Made by a program: the position numbers and the translations under genes. This document shows positions 46,774-55,428 of a stretch of DNA of 64,000 bases, piece by piece. Where the stretch lies: assembly GCF_000308495.1 (NCBI RefSeq), contig NZ_BAFU01000243.1:1-64000 (forward strand), in the 5' to 3' direction. The notes beneath the pieces were generated by a model. The model made no database searches. It was given only the letters and a program-made list of their open reading frames with translations, and was not told the origin of the DNA. Each line of letters opens with the position of its first letter. Within the stretch, counting starts at the first letter, position 1. The stretch comes from Nocardia brevicatena NBRC 12119. Its GTDB lineage: Bacteria; Actinomycetota; Actinomycetes; Mycobacteriales; Mycobacteriaceae.

Positions 46774-46836
46774 TGACGCTCCGCCTTTCTGTGGATGTTC
46801 GAGCACTCTCGGCATCACATGCCCGAATACCGAGAA

Positions 46837-46888
46837 ATGCTATAGCATCCTGCGGGGAGCGTCCAGTATTATGCTAAATAATATAGCA
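46837..46888. promoter_or_regulatory. Palindromes between the GntR gene and the divergent catabolic operon
   Basis: ATGCTATAGCAT (46837-46848) is a perfect 12-bp palindrome. TGCTA (46872-46876) and TAGCA (46884-46888) repeat the same half-sites with a seven-base spacer. FCD-type GntR proteins typically bind short palindromes of this kind. The second site lies about 30 bases before the rightward SDR start codon, in an AT-rich promoter-like stretch. Confidence 0.6.
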
Positions 46889-46917
46889 ATTCACCACACT
46901 GATGAGGGACCGCAACG

Positions 46918-47709
46918 ATGCACATCGCACAGGGACGTGTCGCAATGGTGACCGGCGGCGCATCCGGTCTCGGCCGGCATATCGCCGCACGGCTCCACGA
47001 AGCCGGCGCCGCGGTGGCGATAGTCGATATCGACCGGACCGCCGCGACCCGGGCCGCTCGCGAAATCGGGCCGGACGCTCTCGCGGTAACGACCGACGTC
47101 CGCTCACCCGACGCCGTGCGCGAGGCCGTGGCACGCGTCGCCGATGAATTCGGGGGACTGGACACCATTGTCATATCGGCCGGAGTGTTCCATGTCGGCG
47201 CCCTCGAAGACACGAGCGAAGACGACTGGGACCGCACACTGGACATCAACCTCAAAGGGGCGTTTCTCACCATTCGAGCGGCAGCGCCGTTGCTTCGCGC
47301 CAGCGGTCGGGGCCGAATCGTCACCATCGGATCCGACTGCGGACGCCGCGGCTTCGGCCTCCAGGTGCCGTATTCCGCTGCCAAGTTCGGGCTCATCGGC
47401 CTGACCGAAGCCGTCGCCGCCGAGCTGGCCGGAGCCGGCGTCACCGCCAACTGCGTGTGTCCCGTGGGATGCCCGACCACAGGAATGGGGCAGCAGGTGC
47501 TCGAGTGGAAGGTCGCGCGCACCGGCCGCACCGCGGACCAGATCCGGGATTCGGCCGCGGCGACCAATCCCCTGGGCCGTAATGCGACGGAGACGGATGT
47601 CGCCGACGCGACCCTGTTCTTCCTCTCCGAGCATGCCGGATTCCTCACCGGTGTCACTCTCGATGTCGACGGCGGAGCTCACCTCGGCACGATCCCGGGA
47701 GCGCAGTGA
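46918..47709 (+). CDS. Short-chain dehydrogenase/reductase, candidate deoxy-sugar dehydrogenase
   Basis: A 263-residue SDR. The coenzyme motif is TGGASGLGRHIAARL with Asp in IVDIDRTAA, which indicates NAD preference. The active site is Ser in VTIGSDCGRRG and YSAAK. A slightly extended substrate loop (VCPVGCPTTGMGQQVLEWKV) is present. It is first in the rightward operon and overlaps the next gene by TGATG. Followed by a lactonase-type TIM barrel, it is a good candidate for the sugar 1-dehydrogenase of an oxidative L-rhamnose/L-fucose route, but substrate is inferred only. Confidence 0.88.
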   Translation: MHIAQGRVAMVTGGASGLGRHIAARLHEAGAAVAIVDIDRTAATRAAREIGPDALAVTTDVRSPDAVREAVARVADEFGGLDTIVISAGVFHVGALEDTSEDDWDRTLDINLKGAFLTIRAAAPLLRASGRGRIVTIGSDCGRRGFGLQVPYSAAKFGLIGLTEAVAAELAGAGVTANCVCPVGCPTTGMGQQVLEWKVARTGRTADQIRDSAAATNPLGRNATETDVADATLFFLSEHAGFLTGVTLDVDGGAHLGTIPGAQ

Positions 47710-48602
47710 TGGCAGACCTGGACTTCGTGGATACGCATGTACACTTCCACGACCACGCACATCCCCGGCTGAGGTACGAATGGCTCGAGCCGCAGGCGCC
47801 CGAAGACCCCGTCACCGGACCTGATCATGCCATCCGATCCCAGCGGTACTGGGCGGACGACTTCCTGGCCGAGACCCGTTTCCACAACGTGAGCAAGGTG
47901 ATCCACGTACAAGCGGCGATCGGCACCCCCGATCCGGTCGAGGAAACCCGCTGGTTACAGGAGTTCGCCGATCGGCTCGGCGCACCTCACGGAATCATCG
48001 CCTACACCGACCTGGCCCGGGCCGACGCCCCCGAGCAGTTGGCTCGCCACGCCGCGTTCGCCAATGTGCGCGGCATTCGCGATCTCCGATACGACAACTA
48101 CCTGACGGATCCGGCGTGGCACCGCGGGTACGCCTTGCTGGCCCGGTACAGGTGGGTGTGCTGCGCCGACCCGGACGTGGAACGGATGCCGGATGCACGC
48201 GCGCTGGCCGCACGCTTCCCCGCGGTCACCCTCTGCATAGACCACGCGGGCTATCCGAAGTTCCGCGACGACACGTACTTCCGGAGCTGGCGGCGCGCCA
48301 TTCGACAGCTTGCCGAAGTGGACAACATCGTGATGAAGATATCCGGCCTCGGCCAGGCCGATCACCGCTGGACCGTCGATTCACTACGCCCCTGGGTGCT
48401 CGAATGCCTCGACGCCTTCGGGATCGACCGCTGCTTCTTCGGCAGCAACTGGCCCGTGGATCGGCTCTACAGTTCCTACCCCGATGTGCTCGAGGCCTAC
48501 GCCGACATCATTTCCGAGCTGCCCCGGCACGAACAGCGCGCGCTGTTCTCGGGTAACGCCGAACGCATCTTCGCCCTCACCGACCGGAACGACAGGATAT
48601 GA
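47709..48602 (+). CDS. Amidohydrolase-2 TIM-barrel hydrolase (lactonase-like, COG3618 type)
   Basis: A 297-residue metal-dependent hydrolase. The N-terminal HxH motif is VDTHVHFHDH; other barrel residues are in GIIAYTDLARADAPEQLARH, VRGIRDLRYDN, VTLCIDHAGYPKFRDD (His) and CFFGSNWPVDRLYSSYPDVL (Asp). This family includes L-fuconolactonase and L-rhamnono-lactonase, which open the lactone made by the sugar dehydrogenase encoded just upstream. ATG 47709 overlaps the SDR stop codon, so the genes are coupled. Confidence 0.88.
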   Translation: MADLDFVDTHVHFHDHAHPRLRYEWLEPQAPEDPVTGPDHAIRSQRYWADDFLAETRFHNVSKVIHVQAAIGTPDPVEETRWLQEFADRLGAPHGIIAYTDLARADAPEQLARHAAFANVRGIRDLRYDNYLTDPAWHRGYALLARYRWVCCADPDVERMPDARALAARFPAVTLCIDHAGYPKFRDDTYFRSWRRAIRQLAEVDNIVMKISGLGQADHRWTVDSLRPWVLECLDAFGIDRCFFGSNWPVDRLYSSYPDVLEAYADIISELPRHEQRALFSGNAERIFALTDRNDRI

Positions 48603-49657
48603 AAGCACGTGTTGCCGTAATCGGATGTGGTTGGTGGTCGACATACGCCCACCTGCCCGCCATCGCCGATCACCCCGGCGCTCAGCTCGTAGCACTCGTG
48701 GACCCCGACGCTCGCCGCCGCGCCGCGGCGGCCGCCGCATTCGGTGATCCCGCGACCTTCGCCGACACCACCGACCTGCTCGATTCGGTCGACATCGACG
48801 CCGCGATCGTCGCGGTACCGCATGCACTGCACCACTCGATCACGGAACAGGTCCTCGACCGGGGTGTGCATACGCTGTTGGAGAAGCCGATGGTGCTCGA
48901 TCCGGCGCACGGCCGGGAACTCATCGCGCTGGCGCGCCGGCGGGGCGCCGAGTTGCTCATCGACTACCCCTGGCACTACAACGCCCATGCGCTGCGGCTA
49001 CGTGACGAAATAGCCACCGGCCGGATCGGCCGCATCGAATACATCTCGTGCCTGTACGCCTCGACTGTCCGCGAGTTGTACCGCGGCGACCCCGAGCCGT
49101 ACCGGGAAGCTTTCGGTTACACCGTGAACGCGCCGGCCGCGTCCACCTACAGCGACCCCACACTCTCCGGGGGCGGACAAGGGCAGACACAGGTGACCCA
49201 TGCGGCAGCACTGCTCCGCTTCCTGACCGGCCTCACCCCGACCGAGATCTTCGCGTTCACCGACAACTTCGAACTGCCGGTGGACCTGGTCGACACAGTG
49301 GTCGCGAAATTCTCCGGCGGCGCTGTCGCAACCCTCGGTTCCACCGGATCGGTGCTCGCCGGACAGGACGAGATCATGCGCTACGAGATATTCGGCGACG
49401 CCGGGCACATCCTGTTCGACGTGAACCGCGGGACGGCGTCGATCCACAACGCGGAAGGGAGTATCGAACATCTGGATTCACTGCCCGCCGCCCAGCGCAA
49501 CCCGGAGCACGCCCCGGCACACAATCTGATCGATATCGTCCGGGGTACCGCGGTCAACGGGTCGCCCGCCGACATCGGCCTCCACGCGGTCATCTTCGTC
49601 GATGCCATGTACCGTTCCGCCGCTGCCCGCCGACCGGTCGAACTACCGGCCACCTGA
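48599..49657 (+). CDS. Gfo/Idh/MocA-family oxidoreductase
   Basis: A 352-residue NAD(P)-dependent sugar or cyclitol dehydrogenase. The N-terminal Rossmann fold (VAVIGCGWWSTYAHLPAIAD) and the conserved EKP motif (HTLLEKPMVLD) are present, followed by the C-terminal beta-sheet substrate domain with LIDYPWHYNAHALRLRDEIA and SGGGQGQTQVTHAAALLRFL (catalytic-region His). ATG 48599 overlaps the preceding stop codon (ATGA). It may oxidise a sugar or sugar acid of the same pathway or relieve an epimer. Confidence 0.88.
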   Translation: MKARVAVIGCGWWSTYAHLPAIADHPGAQLVALVDPDARRRAAAAAAFGDPATFADTTDLLDSVDIDAAIVAVPHALHHSITEQVLDRGVHTLLEKPMVLDPAHGRELIALARRRGAELLIDYPWHYNAHALRLRDEIATGRIGRIEYISCLYASTVRELYRGDPEPYREAFGYTVNAPAASTYSDPTLSGGGQGQTQVTHAAALLRFLTGLTPTEIFAFTDNFELPVDLVDTVVAKFSGGAVATLGSTGSVLAGQDEIMRYEIFGDAGHILFDVNRGTASIHNAEGSIEHLDSLPAAQRNPEHAPAHNLIDIVRGTAVNGSPADIGLHAVIFVDAMYRSAAARRPVELPAT

Positions 49658-49687
49658 TTCCCCGCGCTTCGAAGGAGACAGAGCAGA

Positions 49688-50134
49688 GTGCTCACAGGAG
49701 TATCACACGTCGGGTGCACAGTTCCCGACATCGCCGCGGCCGTGGAGTTCTACTCCCAACTGTTCGGTACCGCACCGGAAATACGCCGGACCTACGAGGA
49801 GCCGTACACGTCCGAACAGGTCGGATATCAGGACACCAGGCTCGATATCGCGATATTCCGCATTCCGGGTAGTACTGTGCGGCTCGAACTCATCGAATAC
49901 CTCAACCCCACAGGGGTTCCCGTGGATCTCGAAACCAAGAACCCCGGAACCGCCCACCTGTGCCTGACCGCAGACGACCTCGGCACAGAATTCGACCGGC
50001 TGTGTGCGCTGGGCGCCGCACCACGCAGTACCGGTCCGGTCACGATTACATCCGGCCCCAATGCGGGCCGTCGCGTGGCGTACTTCCGTGACCCGCACGG
50101 ATTCACCATCGAAGTCCTCGAGATCCGGAGCTGA
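49688..50134 (+). CDS. VOC-family (glyoxalase/dioxygenase fold) protein
   Basis: A 148-residue vicinal-oxygen-chelate protein with two beta-alpha-beta-beta-beta modules. GTG 49688 follows GGAGACAGAG. The metal ligands are plausibly His in GVSHVGCTVPDIAAAVEFY, Glu in VRLELIEYLNP, His in GTAHLCLTADDL and Glu in HGFTIEVLEI. Members are epimerases, glyoxalases or dioxygenases; with four ligands present an enzyme is likely. It lies between the oxidoreductase and FAA hydrolase genes, 30 and 6 bases from them. Confidence 0.85.
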   Translation: MLTGVSHVGCTVPDIAAAVEFYSQLFGTAPEIRRTYEEPYTSEQVGYQDTRLDIAIFRIPGSTVRLELIEYLNPTGVPVDLETKNPGTAHLCLTADDLGTEFDRLCALGAAPRSTGPVTITSGPNAGRRVAYFRDPHGFTIEVLEIRS

Positions 50135-50140
50135 GCCACG

Positions 50141-50980
50141 ATGCGTGTTGCTACTGTGCGCGGGCGGCTGAGCATTCTCACACCCGCGGGCGCCGTCGAT
50201 GTGAATCGCACCTCGGCCGGGCTCTTCGACCCCGACCCCCAGTCCGTCTACGCTCGGTGGGATGAATTCGTCGCGTGGTGCGACACCGCCGACTTCGCAA
50301 GCGGCGAGCCGTATGATCGTGCCGACCTCGGACCACCCGTTCCCCGACCTGGGCAGATCATTGCCGTCGGCCTCAACTATCGCGACCACGCACGTGAATC
50401 GGGTCTGGATGTGCCCGAGCGTCCCACCGTGTTCACCAAGTTCGCGAGCTGCCTCACCGGGCCCTACGGCGACATCCGGATACCGCTCGACGGGCACACC
50501 GACTGGGAGGTCGAACTCGTCGCCGTGGTCGGCCGTACGACACACCGCGTGGCCGAATCCGATGCCTGGAGCCACATTGCCGGGTTGACCGTCGGCCAGG
50601 ACCTCTCCGAGCGGATCATGCAACTCGACGGTCCCGCGCCGCAGTTCAGCCTCGGCAAATCATATCCCGGTTTCGGCCCCATCGGCCCCTGCGTCGTAAC
50701 GACCGACGACTTCGACAATCCGGAGGATCTGGAGTTGCGCTGCACGCTCAACGGTGAGCTCGTCCAACTCGGACACACCCGCGATCTGGTGTTTCCGCTG
50801 GCACGGTTGGTGTCGATACTGTCGCGAACGCTAACCTTGTGGCCGGGTGACCTCATCTTCACCGGTACGCCCGCCGGTGTCGGCATGGGGAGATCGCCGC
50901 AGCGATGGTTGCGCGCCGGCGACGAGTTGGTCAGTCATATCACCGGCATCGGTGAACTGCGCCATCGGATTCTGACGTGA
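50141..50980 (+). CDS. Fumarylacetoacetate-hydrolase-family C-C hydrolase
   Basis: A 279-residue FAH-superfamily enzyme that hydrolyses 2,4-diketo acids or related compounds. Core motifs are intact: IIAVGLNYRDHARESG, PTVFTKFASCLTGPYG, the metal ligands in DWEVELVAVVG, GQDLSERIMQ, SLGKSYPGFGPIGP and the C-terminal GDLIFTGTPAGVGMG. In the diketo branch of oxidative L-rhamnose/L-fucose degradation a member of this family splits 2,4-diketo-3-deoxy acids to pyruvate and L-lactate. The upstream dehydrogenase and lactonase genes and the lldD gene elsewhere in the window make that role attractive, though unproven. It ends the operon before a strong bidirectional terminator. Confidence 0.9.
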   Translation: MRVATVRGRLSILTPAGAVDVNRTSAGLFDPDPQSVYARWDEFVAWCDTADFASGEPYDRADLGPPVPRPGQIIAVGLNYRDHARESGLDVPERPTVFTKFASCLTGPYGDIRIPLDGHTDWEVELVAVVGRTTHRVAESDAWSHIAGLTVGQDLSERIMQLDGPAPQFSLGKSYPGFGPIGPCVVTTDDFDNPEDLELRCTLNGELVQLGHTRDLVFPLARLVSILSRTLTLWPGDLIFTGTPAGVGMGRSPQRWLRAGDELVSHITGIGELRHRILT

Positions 50981-51110
50981 CCGGCGGCGCGGAACAGCGG
51001 GAAAAGTTCTCCCTCTGGCGGTCATCCGCCACTGGTGTGGGTCGAGCGCACCGGCGGAGTCGTCTCACCGATCCCGAACCGTCCGGGCAATCCGACGGCG
51101 CGATTCGCCG

Positions 51111-51179
51111 GTGACGAACGCCGTGCCCTGTCGGCAGCGCTCGATGATGCTGCCGACAGGGCACGGCGGACGAGGTCAC
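51111..51179. terminator. Bidirectional terminator with a 19-bp perfect stem
   Basis: Perfect arms at 51120-51138 (beginning GCCGTGCCCTG) and 51149-51167 enclose a ten-base loop. An outer pair GTGAC (51111-51115) and GTCAC (51175-51179) extends the structure. It lies between the convergent FAA hydrolase and acyl-CoA dehydrogenase genes and touches the latter's stop codon, so it can end transcription from both sides. Confidence 0.85.
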
Positions 51180-52237
51180 GTTCGGCCGGTGCCGGACGGA
51201 CTCGCACTGATCAACGGCCACAATCCCCGCTCACCGGCCGCGGCGGCCGCGGTCGCGACCTGCAGGTCCCAGAAGCGCACCGAGCCGTATTCTCCGCGCC
51301 ACGCCAGTAGCCGGTTGGTGAACACATGGAGATCGTGCTCCTCGGTGAACCCGATCGCCCCCAGGCACTGGTGCGCGCCCCGCACCACCGTTGCCGCCGC
51401 GTGTCCCACACACGAACGCGCGGCGGCAATCACGAACCTACTGCCGGAATCGGCGAAGCCACACGCATCTGCGCGAGCGACGGCCGCATCGACAGCTGCC
51501 TGCGCCAGCGTCGCCTCGGCCGCCATATCGGCGGCCATGTGCTGGATCGCCTGAAACTTCACCAGCGGCCTACCGAACTGCTCGCGAACGGTCACATGGT
51601 CGACAACCATGTCGATCACCCGTGACATGGCGCCGCATGCCATCTGGGCCCGGGCCAGTGCACCCCGGTATCGGAACCGGGTCACGATATCCGCCGACAC
51701 CTCGACGCCGCCGATCGCGGCAACATCGACCCGGATGTGGTCGCGAGGCTCGCACGCAATATTGGCGCCGTCGTGAACGGTGAACCGGCCGTGGGCGATA
51801 TCCGCCATCCGCCAGCTGTCGCCGACAGGCCACAGCAGGACAACGGAATCGGCATAACGGGCCCATGGCACATCGGACGCCACGCCGTCGGGAGCCGCGA
51901 TCGCGGCGGTCCGAATATATTCCGGTCCATCGCCCTGGCGCGGACAGTCACCGGACTCGAGCAGCCACTCTGCCAGAAGGTCGTGCTCGGCCACGGGCAC
52001 CCGGGCAGCATATTCGCCCAGTGCCCGCAGCAATACCGCCGATTCCGTCCAACCGGCCCCGGCGCCGCCGTGCTCTTCGGTCCCGGTGAGCCGAGTCATC
52101 CCCAGCGCGTGTAGCCGACCCCACACCACTCGATCGATGGGCTGAGGGCCCCGCACCAGCTCCGATGAGCGCAGTATCCGAGCGAGCGTATCCGCGAGCA
52201 CGGCCATTTCGGTACTGTCGAGACCGTTCGCGCTCAT
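51176..52237 (-). CDS. Acyl-CoA dehydrogenase-like protein (short form)
   Basis: A 353-residue member of the acyl-CoA dehydrogenase family. The N-terminal helical part (LHALGMTRLTGTEEHGGAGA) and C-terminal helices (VTVREQFGRPLVKFQAIQHM, GAHQCLGAIGFTEEHDLHVF) are clear. The middle beta domain is reduced and the usual C-terminal GGTSE-type signature is missing. Such short members often pair with a catalytic neighbour to form heterotetramers in actinobacterial side-chain oxidation. It is the last gene of the coupled operon and overlaps the preceding dehydrogenase gene by four bases. Confidence 0.85.
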   Translation of the reverse strand: MSANGLDSTEMAVLADTLARILRSSELVRGPQPIDRVVWGRLHALGMTRLTGTEEHGGAGAGWTESAVLLRALGEYAARVPVAEHDLLAEWLLESGDCPRQGDGPEYIRTAAIAAPDGVASDVPWARYADSVVLLWPVGDSWRMADIAHGRFTVHDGANIACEPRDHIRVDVAAIGGVEVSADIVTRFRYRGALARAQMACGAMSRVIDMVVDHVTVREQFGRPLVKFQAIQHMAADMAAEATLAQAAVDAAVARADACGFADSGSRFVIAAARSCVGHAAATVVRGAHQCLGAIGFTEEHDLHVFTNRLLAWRGEYGSVRFWDLQVATAAAAAGERGLWPLISASPSGTGRT

Positions 52238-53409
52238 CGCAGCCCCAATCCCCGCGCGATGACACCCCGCAGAACTTCGCTGGTGCCGCCGCGCAGCGTG
52301 AACCCGGGCCGCTGCAGCAAACCGGATCGCACCAGGTCCACCAGCCGCGGTCCCATGACGGTGCCGGCTCCGACGAGTTCGTCGGCCAAGTCGGCGATAT
52401 CGCCTTCGGTGCGGGTGCCGAGCACTTTTACCACCGCGGCGCCCACCCCGGCATCATCGTTGCGTTCCAATGCCACCGATACAGCACGCGAAAGGTGGTG
52501 CAGACCGAATACCCGGGCCACCGCCGCACCCACACGCGGCTCTACCGAGCCGGTCTCGTCGTCCATCGCCGCGGCTATACCCGCCAGCGTGCCGAATGTG
52601 GACAGAAAGCGCTCCGGACCGCTGCGCTCGTAACCGAGCTCGGCGGTCACCTGGGTCCAACCGCTACCGACGGCGCCCAGCACCATATCGTCCGGGACGA
52701 ACACATCGTCGAAGTGCACCTCGTTGAAATGGTGCCGGCCTGCCATCGACAGGATGGGCCGGACCCGAACCCCGGGGGAATCCAGTGCAACGATCAACTG
52801 GCTCAATCCGTCGTGGCGCCGGTCCGGTACCGCGTCCTCGGTGCGCACCAGAGCGAACAGCGCGTCGGCACGGTGTGCGCCGGTGGTCCACAGCTTCGTG
52901 CCGGTGACCCGCCAGCCCCCATCGGCTCGGACAGCCCTGGTGCGCACACCGGCCAGATCGGAACCCGCCTCCGGCTCGCTCATACCGATCGCCCAGTAGA
53001 TCTCTCCCCGAGCGATTCCCGGGAGATACCGCTGCTTCTGTTCTTCGGTGCCGAACCGCAACAGGGCCGGCGCGGCCTGCCGATCGGCCACCCAGTGTGC
53101 CGCCACGGGCGCACCGGCGGCGAGCAGTTCCTCGGTGACGACGAAGCGCTCCACGAAACCACGACCCGCACCGCCGTAGCGGGGTGGGATGGTCATCCCC
53201 ACCCACCCCCGTTCGCCGAGTGTGCGGCTGAAGGCCGGATTCCATGCGGTGGACCAGGAGTCGATCCCCGGCACGAATACACCGGAAGCGATCTGGTCGT
53301 CTACGAATTCCCGGACCGCGCGGCGGAGGTCACCCAGTTCCGGGGACTCCGGTCCGGCCGCCGGTACCAGGGGTGGACACAGGGACGCACCCCGCTGCGA
53401 GGGGGTCAC
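52234..53409 (-). CDS. Acyl-CoA dehydrogenase
   Basis: A 391-residue FAD enzyme that introduces an alpha,beta double bond into an acyl-CoA. GTG 53409 is chosen because it overlaps the upstream stop codon (GTGA); a longer in-frame reading would be antisense to nothing useful. Family motifs: WVGMTIPPRYGGAGRGFVER, YWAIGMSEPEAGSDLAGVRT (FAD/substrate), VTGTKLWTTGAHRADALFAL, and the C-terminal RGGTSEVLRGVIARGL. It is encoded between two other family members, consistent with hetero-oligomers or successive steps. Confidence 0.9.
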   Translation of the reverse strand: MTPSQRGASLCPPLVPAAGPESPELGDLRRAVREFVDDQIASGVFVPGIDSWSTAWNPAFSRTLGERGWVGMTIPPRYGGAGRGFVERFVVTEELLAAGAPVAAHWVADRQAAPALLRFGTEEQKQRYLPGIARGEIYWAIGMSEPEAGSDLAGVRTRAVRADGGWRVTGTKLWTTGAHRADALFALVRTEDAVPDRRHDGLSQLIVALDSPGVRVRPILSMAGRHHFNEVHFDDVFVPDDMVLGAVGSGWTQVTAELGYERSGPERFLSTFGTLAGIAAAMDDETGSVEPRVGAAVARVFGLHHLSRAVSVALERNDDAGVGAAVVKVLGTRTEGDIADLADELVGAGTVMGPRLVDLVRSGLLQRPGFTLRGGTSEVLRGVIARGLGLR

Positions 53410-54563
53410 AGGCGTAGGTCCTTGGCGATGATGGTCTTCATCACTTCGCTGGTGCCTCCATAGATCCGGTTCACCCGGGTATCGGCGTACAGGCGGGCGA
53501 TCGGGTACTCGGTGATATAACCGTATCCCCCGTGCAATTGCAGACATTTGTCCACTACGCGGCCCGCCATCTCGGTGCAGTGCAGCTTGACGCGCGCCGC
53601 ATCCGCGACCGTCAGTTCGCCACGATCGTGCAGTTCCAGGGCGTGATCGGCGTACACGCGGGCGGCCTGCGTCTCGGCCGAGCATTCGGCGAGGACGAAC
53701 TTGGTGTTCTGAAAGCTTGCCACAGGCTGCCCGAACACGGTGCGATCCTTGACGTAGGAGGTGGCGTGCATTATCGCGGCCTCGGCCATGGCCACCGCGC
53801 CCAGCGCAATGGCCAGCCGTTCTTGGGGGAGGTTGTGGGTCAGGTAGCCGAACGCGGCTCCCGGCTCGCCGAGCAGGTTCTCCACCGGTACCACCACGTC
53901 CTGGTAGACGAGCTCCGTGGTGTCCTGCTGGTGCAGCCCGATCTTCCGTAGCTGTCGGGCCACCGTGAATCCGGGCGTCGCGGTGGGCACGCACAGGATG
54001 GAGAGCCCGGCGCGCCGGTCGGCAGGGTCGAACGGCGACGTGCGGCATACGGTGAGCACGAGATCGGATACCGCGCCACCGGTGATGAAGGTCTTGGCGC
54101 CGTTGACAACGTAGTGCTCACCGTGCTCGTCGAGTTTCGCGGTGGTCGAGATATTCGCCAGATCCGACCCTGTGCCGGGCTCGGACATGGCGATCGACAT
54201 CATCAGGTCTCCGGAGGCGAATCCCGGCAGCCAGCGCTGCTTCTGTTCGTCCGTGGCGTAGGCCAGCAGGTAAGGCAGGATCAGGCAGGTGTGCACCGAG
54301 AACTGGCCGAAAGAAACGCCCGCGCGCGCTACCTCTTCGTAGACGATGGCGTTGTACTTGAAACTCACCGCGCCACCACCGCCGTACTCGTCCGGCACCT
54401 GGTTGCCGAGCACTCCCAGTTCACCGAGTCGGGCATAGAATTCGCGCGGCGGGTGGCCGAGTCGATCCCAATCGTCACGGTAGGGCTGGACTTCCCGCAC
54501 GATGAATTCGCGTAGCATGCGCCGGAAATCCTCGTGCTCGGACTCGAAGATCGTCCGTTCCAT
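53406..54563 (-). CDS. Acyl-CoA dehydrogenase
   Basis: A 385-residue FAD-dependent acyl-CoA dehydrogenase of the FadE type. Signature segments are complete: GVLGNQVPDEYGGGGAVSFK, MMSIAMSEPGTGSDLANIST, YVVNGAKTFITGGAVSDLVL, RTVFGQPVASFQNTKFVLAE, LHGGYGYITEYPIARLYADT and RIYGGTSEVMKTIIAKDLRL. The gene follows the enoyl-CoA hydratase gene after 46 bases, the only gap of that size in the operon, so a second ribosome entry or weak promoter is possible there. Confidence 0.92.
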   Translation of the reverse strand: MERTIFESEHEDFRRMLREFIVREVQPYRDDWDRLGHPPREFYARLGELGVLGNQVPDEYGGGGAVSFKYNAIVYEEVARAGVSFGQFSVHTCLILPYLLAYATDEQKQRWLPGFASGDLMMSIAMSEPGTGSDLANISTTAKLDEHGEHYVVNGAKTFITGGAVSDLVLTVCRTSPFDPADRRAGLSILCVPTATPGFTVARQLRKIGLHQQDTTELVYQDVVVPVENLLGEPGAAFGYLTHNLPQERLAIALGAVAMAEAAIMHATSYVKDRTVFGQPVASFQNTKFVLAECSAETQAARVYADHALELHDRGELTVADAARVKLHCTEMAGRVVDKCLQLHGGYGYITEYPIARLYADTRVNRIYGGTSEVMKTIIAKDLRL

Positions 54564-54609
54564 TCTTATTCCCCTCTATCCGATCGGTCCGTTCACCGGT
54601 GGCCCCGGT

Positions 54610-55428
54610 TCAACGGCCGGTGAAATGCGGGCGCTGTTCGGCCCGTAGCGCCGCCAGTGCCGCACGGTGGTCTTCGGTGGTATGTGCCAATGCCTGTAGG
54701 GACGCGGAAAGCTCCAGCAGGCTGTCCAGGTCCTGCCGTCTGCTCTCCCGCAGCAGATGTTTGGTCAGCCGAACCGCGCGGGGCGGATGCATCGCGATCG
54801 TCGCGGCGATCGCCTCGGCACAGGCGAGCAGGCCCTCCGGTGCGACGACCTCGGAGACCATGCCCCAGTCGAGCGCGGTGGTCGCGTCGACCTTCTCTCC
54901 TGTCAAGAGCATCTGAGTCGCTCGCGCGAATCCGATCACGCGGGGCAGGAAGTAGGCACCGCCGTCGCCGGGGACCAAGCCCAGCTCCACGAAGCTCCCC
55001 GCGAAGTAGGCGTTCGAAGCCGCCACCCGGACATCACACATCATCGCCAGATCACACCCGGCGCCGATGGCCGGCCCGTTGACCGCGGCGACGATCGGTA
55101 CCTCGCAACCGTAGACAGCGCGGGCCAGACGTTGGATTCCGGATCGATAGCCGTCACGCAGTTCGGACGGCGACCGGCCGAACAGCCCGGTCCGCTGGGC
55201 CATATCCTTGATATTGCCGCCCGCACTGAACACCGGTCCCGCTCCGGTCAATACGACCACCCGGGTATCGATATCGGAATTCGCCCTGTCCGTGAGCTGG
55301 ACGAACCGTTCGATCACCGCATCATCGGATATCGGATTGCGGCGGTCGGGCATGTTCAGCGTCCAGATCCGTAACGGACCCCGGCAGGCTTCGGCGACCA
55401 CATCCGCCGATTCGGTCCGGCCGGTCAT
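54610..55428 (-). CDS. Enoyl-CoA hydratase/isomerase
   Basis: A 272-residue crotonase-fold protein that adds water to, or isomerises, an enoyl-CoA. Oxyanion-hole segments are VFSAGGNIKDMAQ and AAVNGPAIGAGCDLAMMCD; the second catalytic region LVPGDGGAYFLPRVIGFARA has Asp where classical hydratases carry the second Glu, so isomerase or lyase chemistry is possible. ATG 55428 overlaps the thiolase stop codon (ATGA). Confidence 0.9.
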   Translation of the reverse strand: MTGRTESADVVAEACRGPLRIWTLNMPDRRNPISDDAVIERFVQLTDRANSDIDTRVVVLTGAGPVFSAGGNIKDMAQRTGLFGRSPSELRDGYRSGIQRLARAVYGCEVPIVAAVNGPAIGAGCDLAMMCDVRVAASNAYFAGSFVELGLVPGDGGAYFLPRVIGFARATQMLLTGEKVDATTALDWGMVSEVVAPEGLLACAEAIAATIAMHPPRAVRLTKHLLRESRRQDLDSLLELSASLQALAHTTEDHRAALAALRAEQRPHFTGR

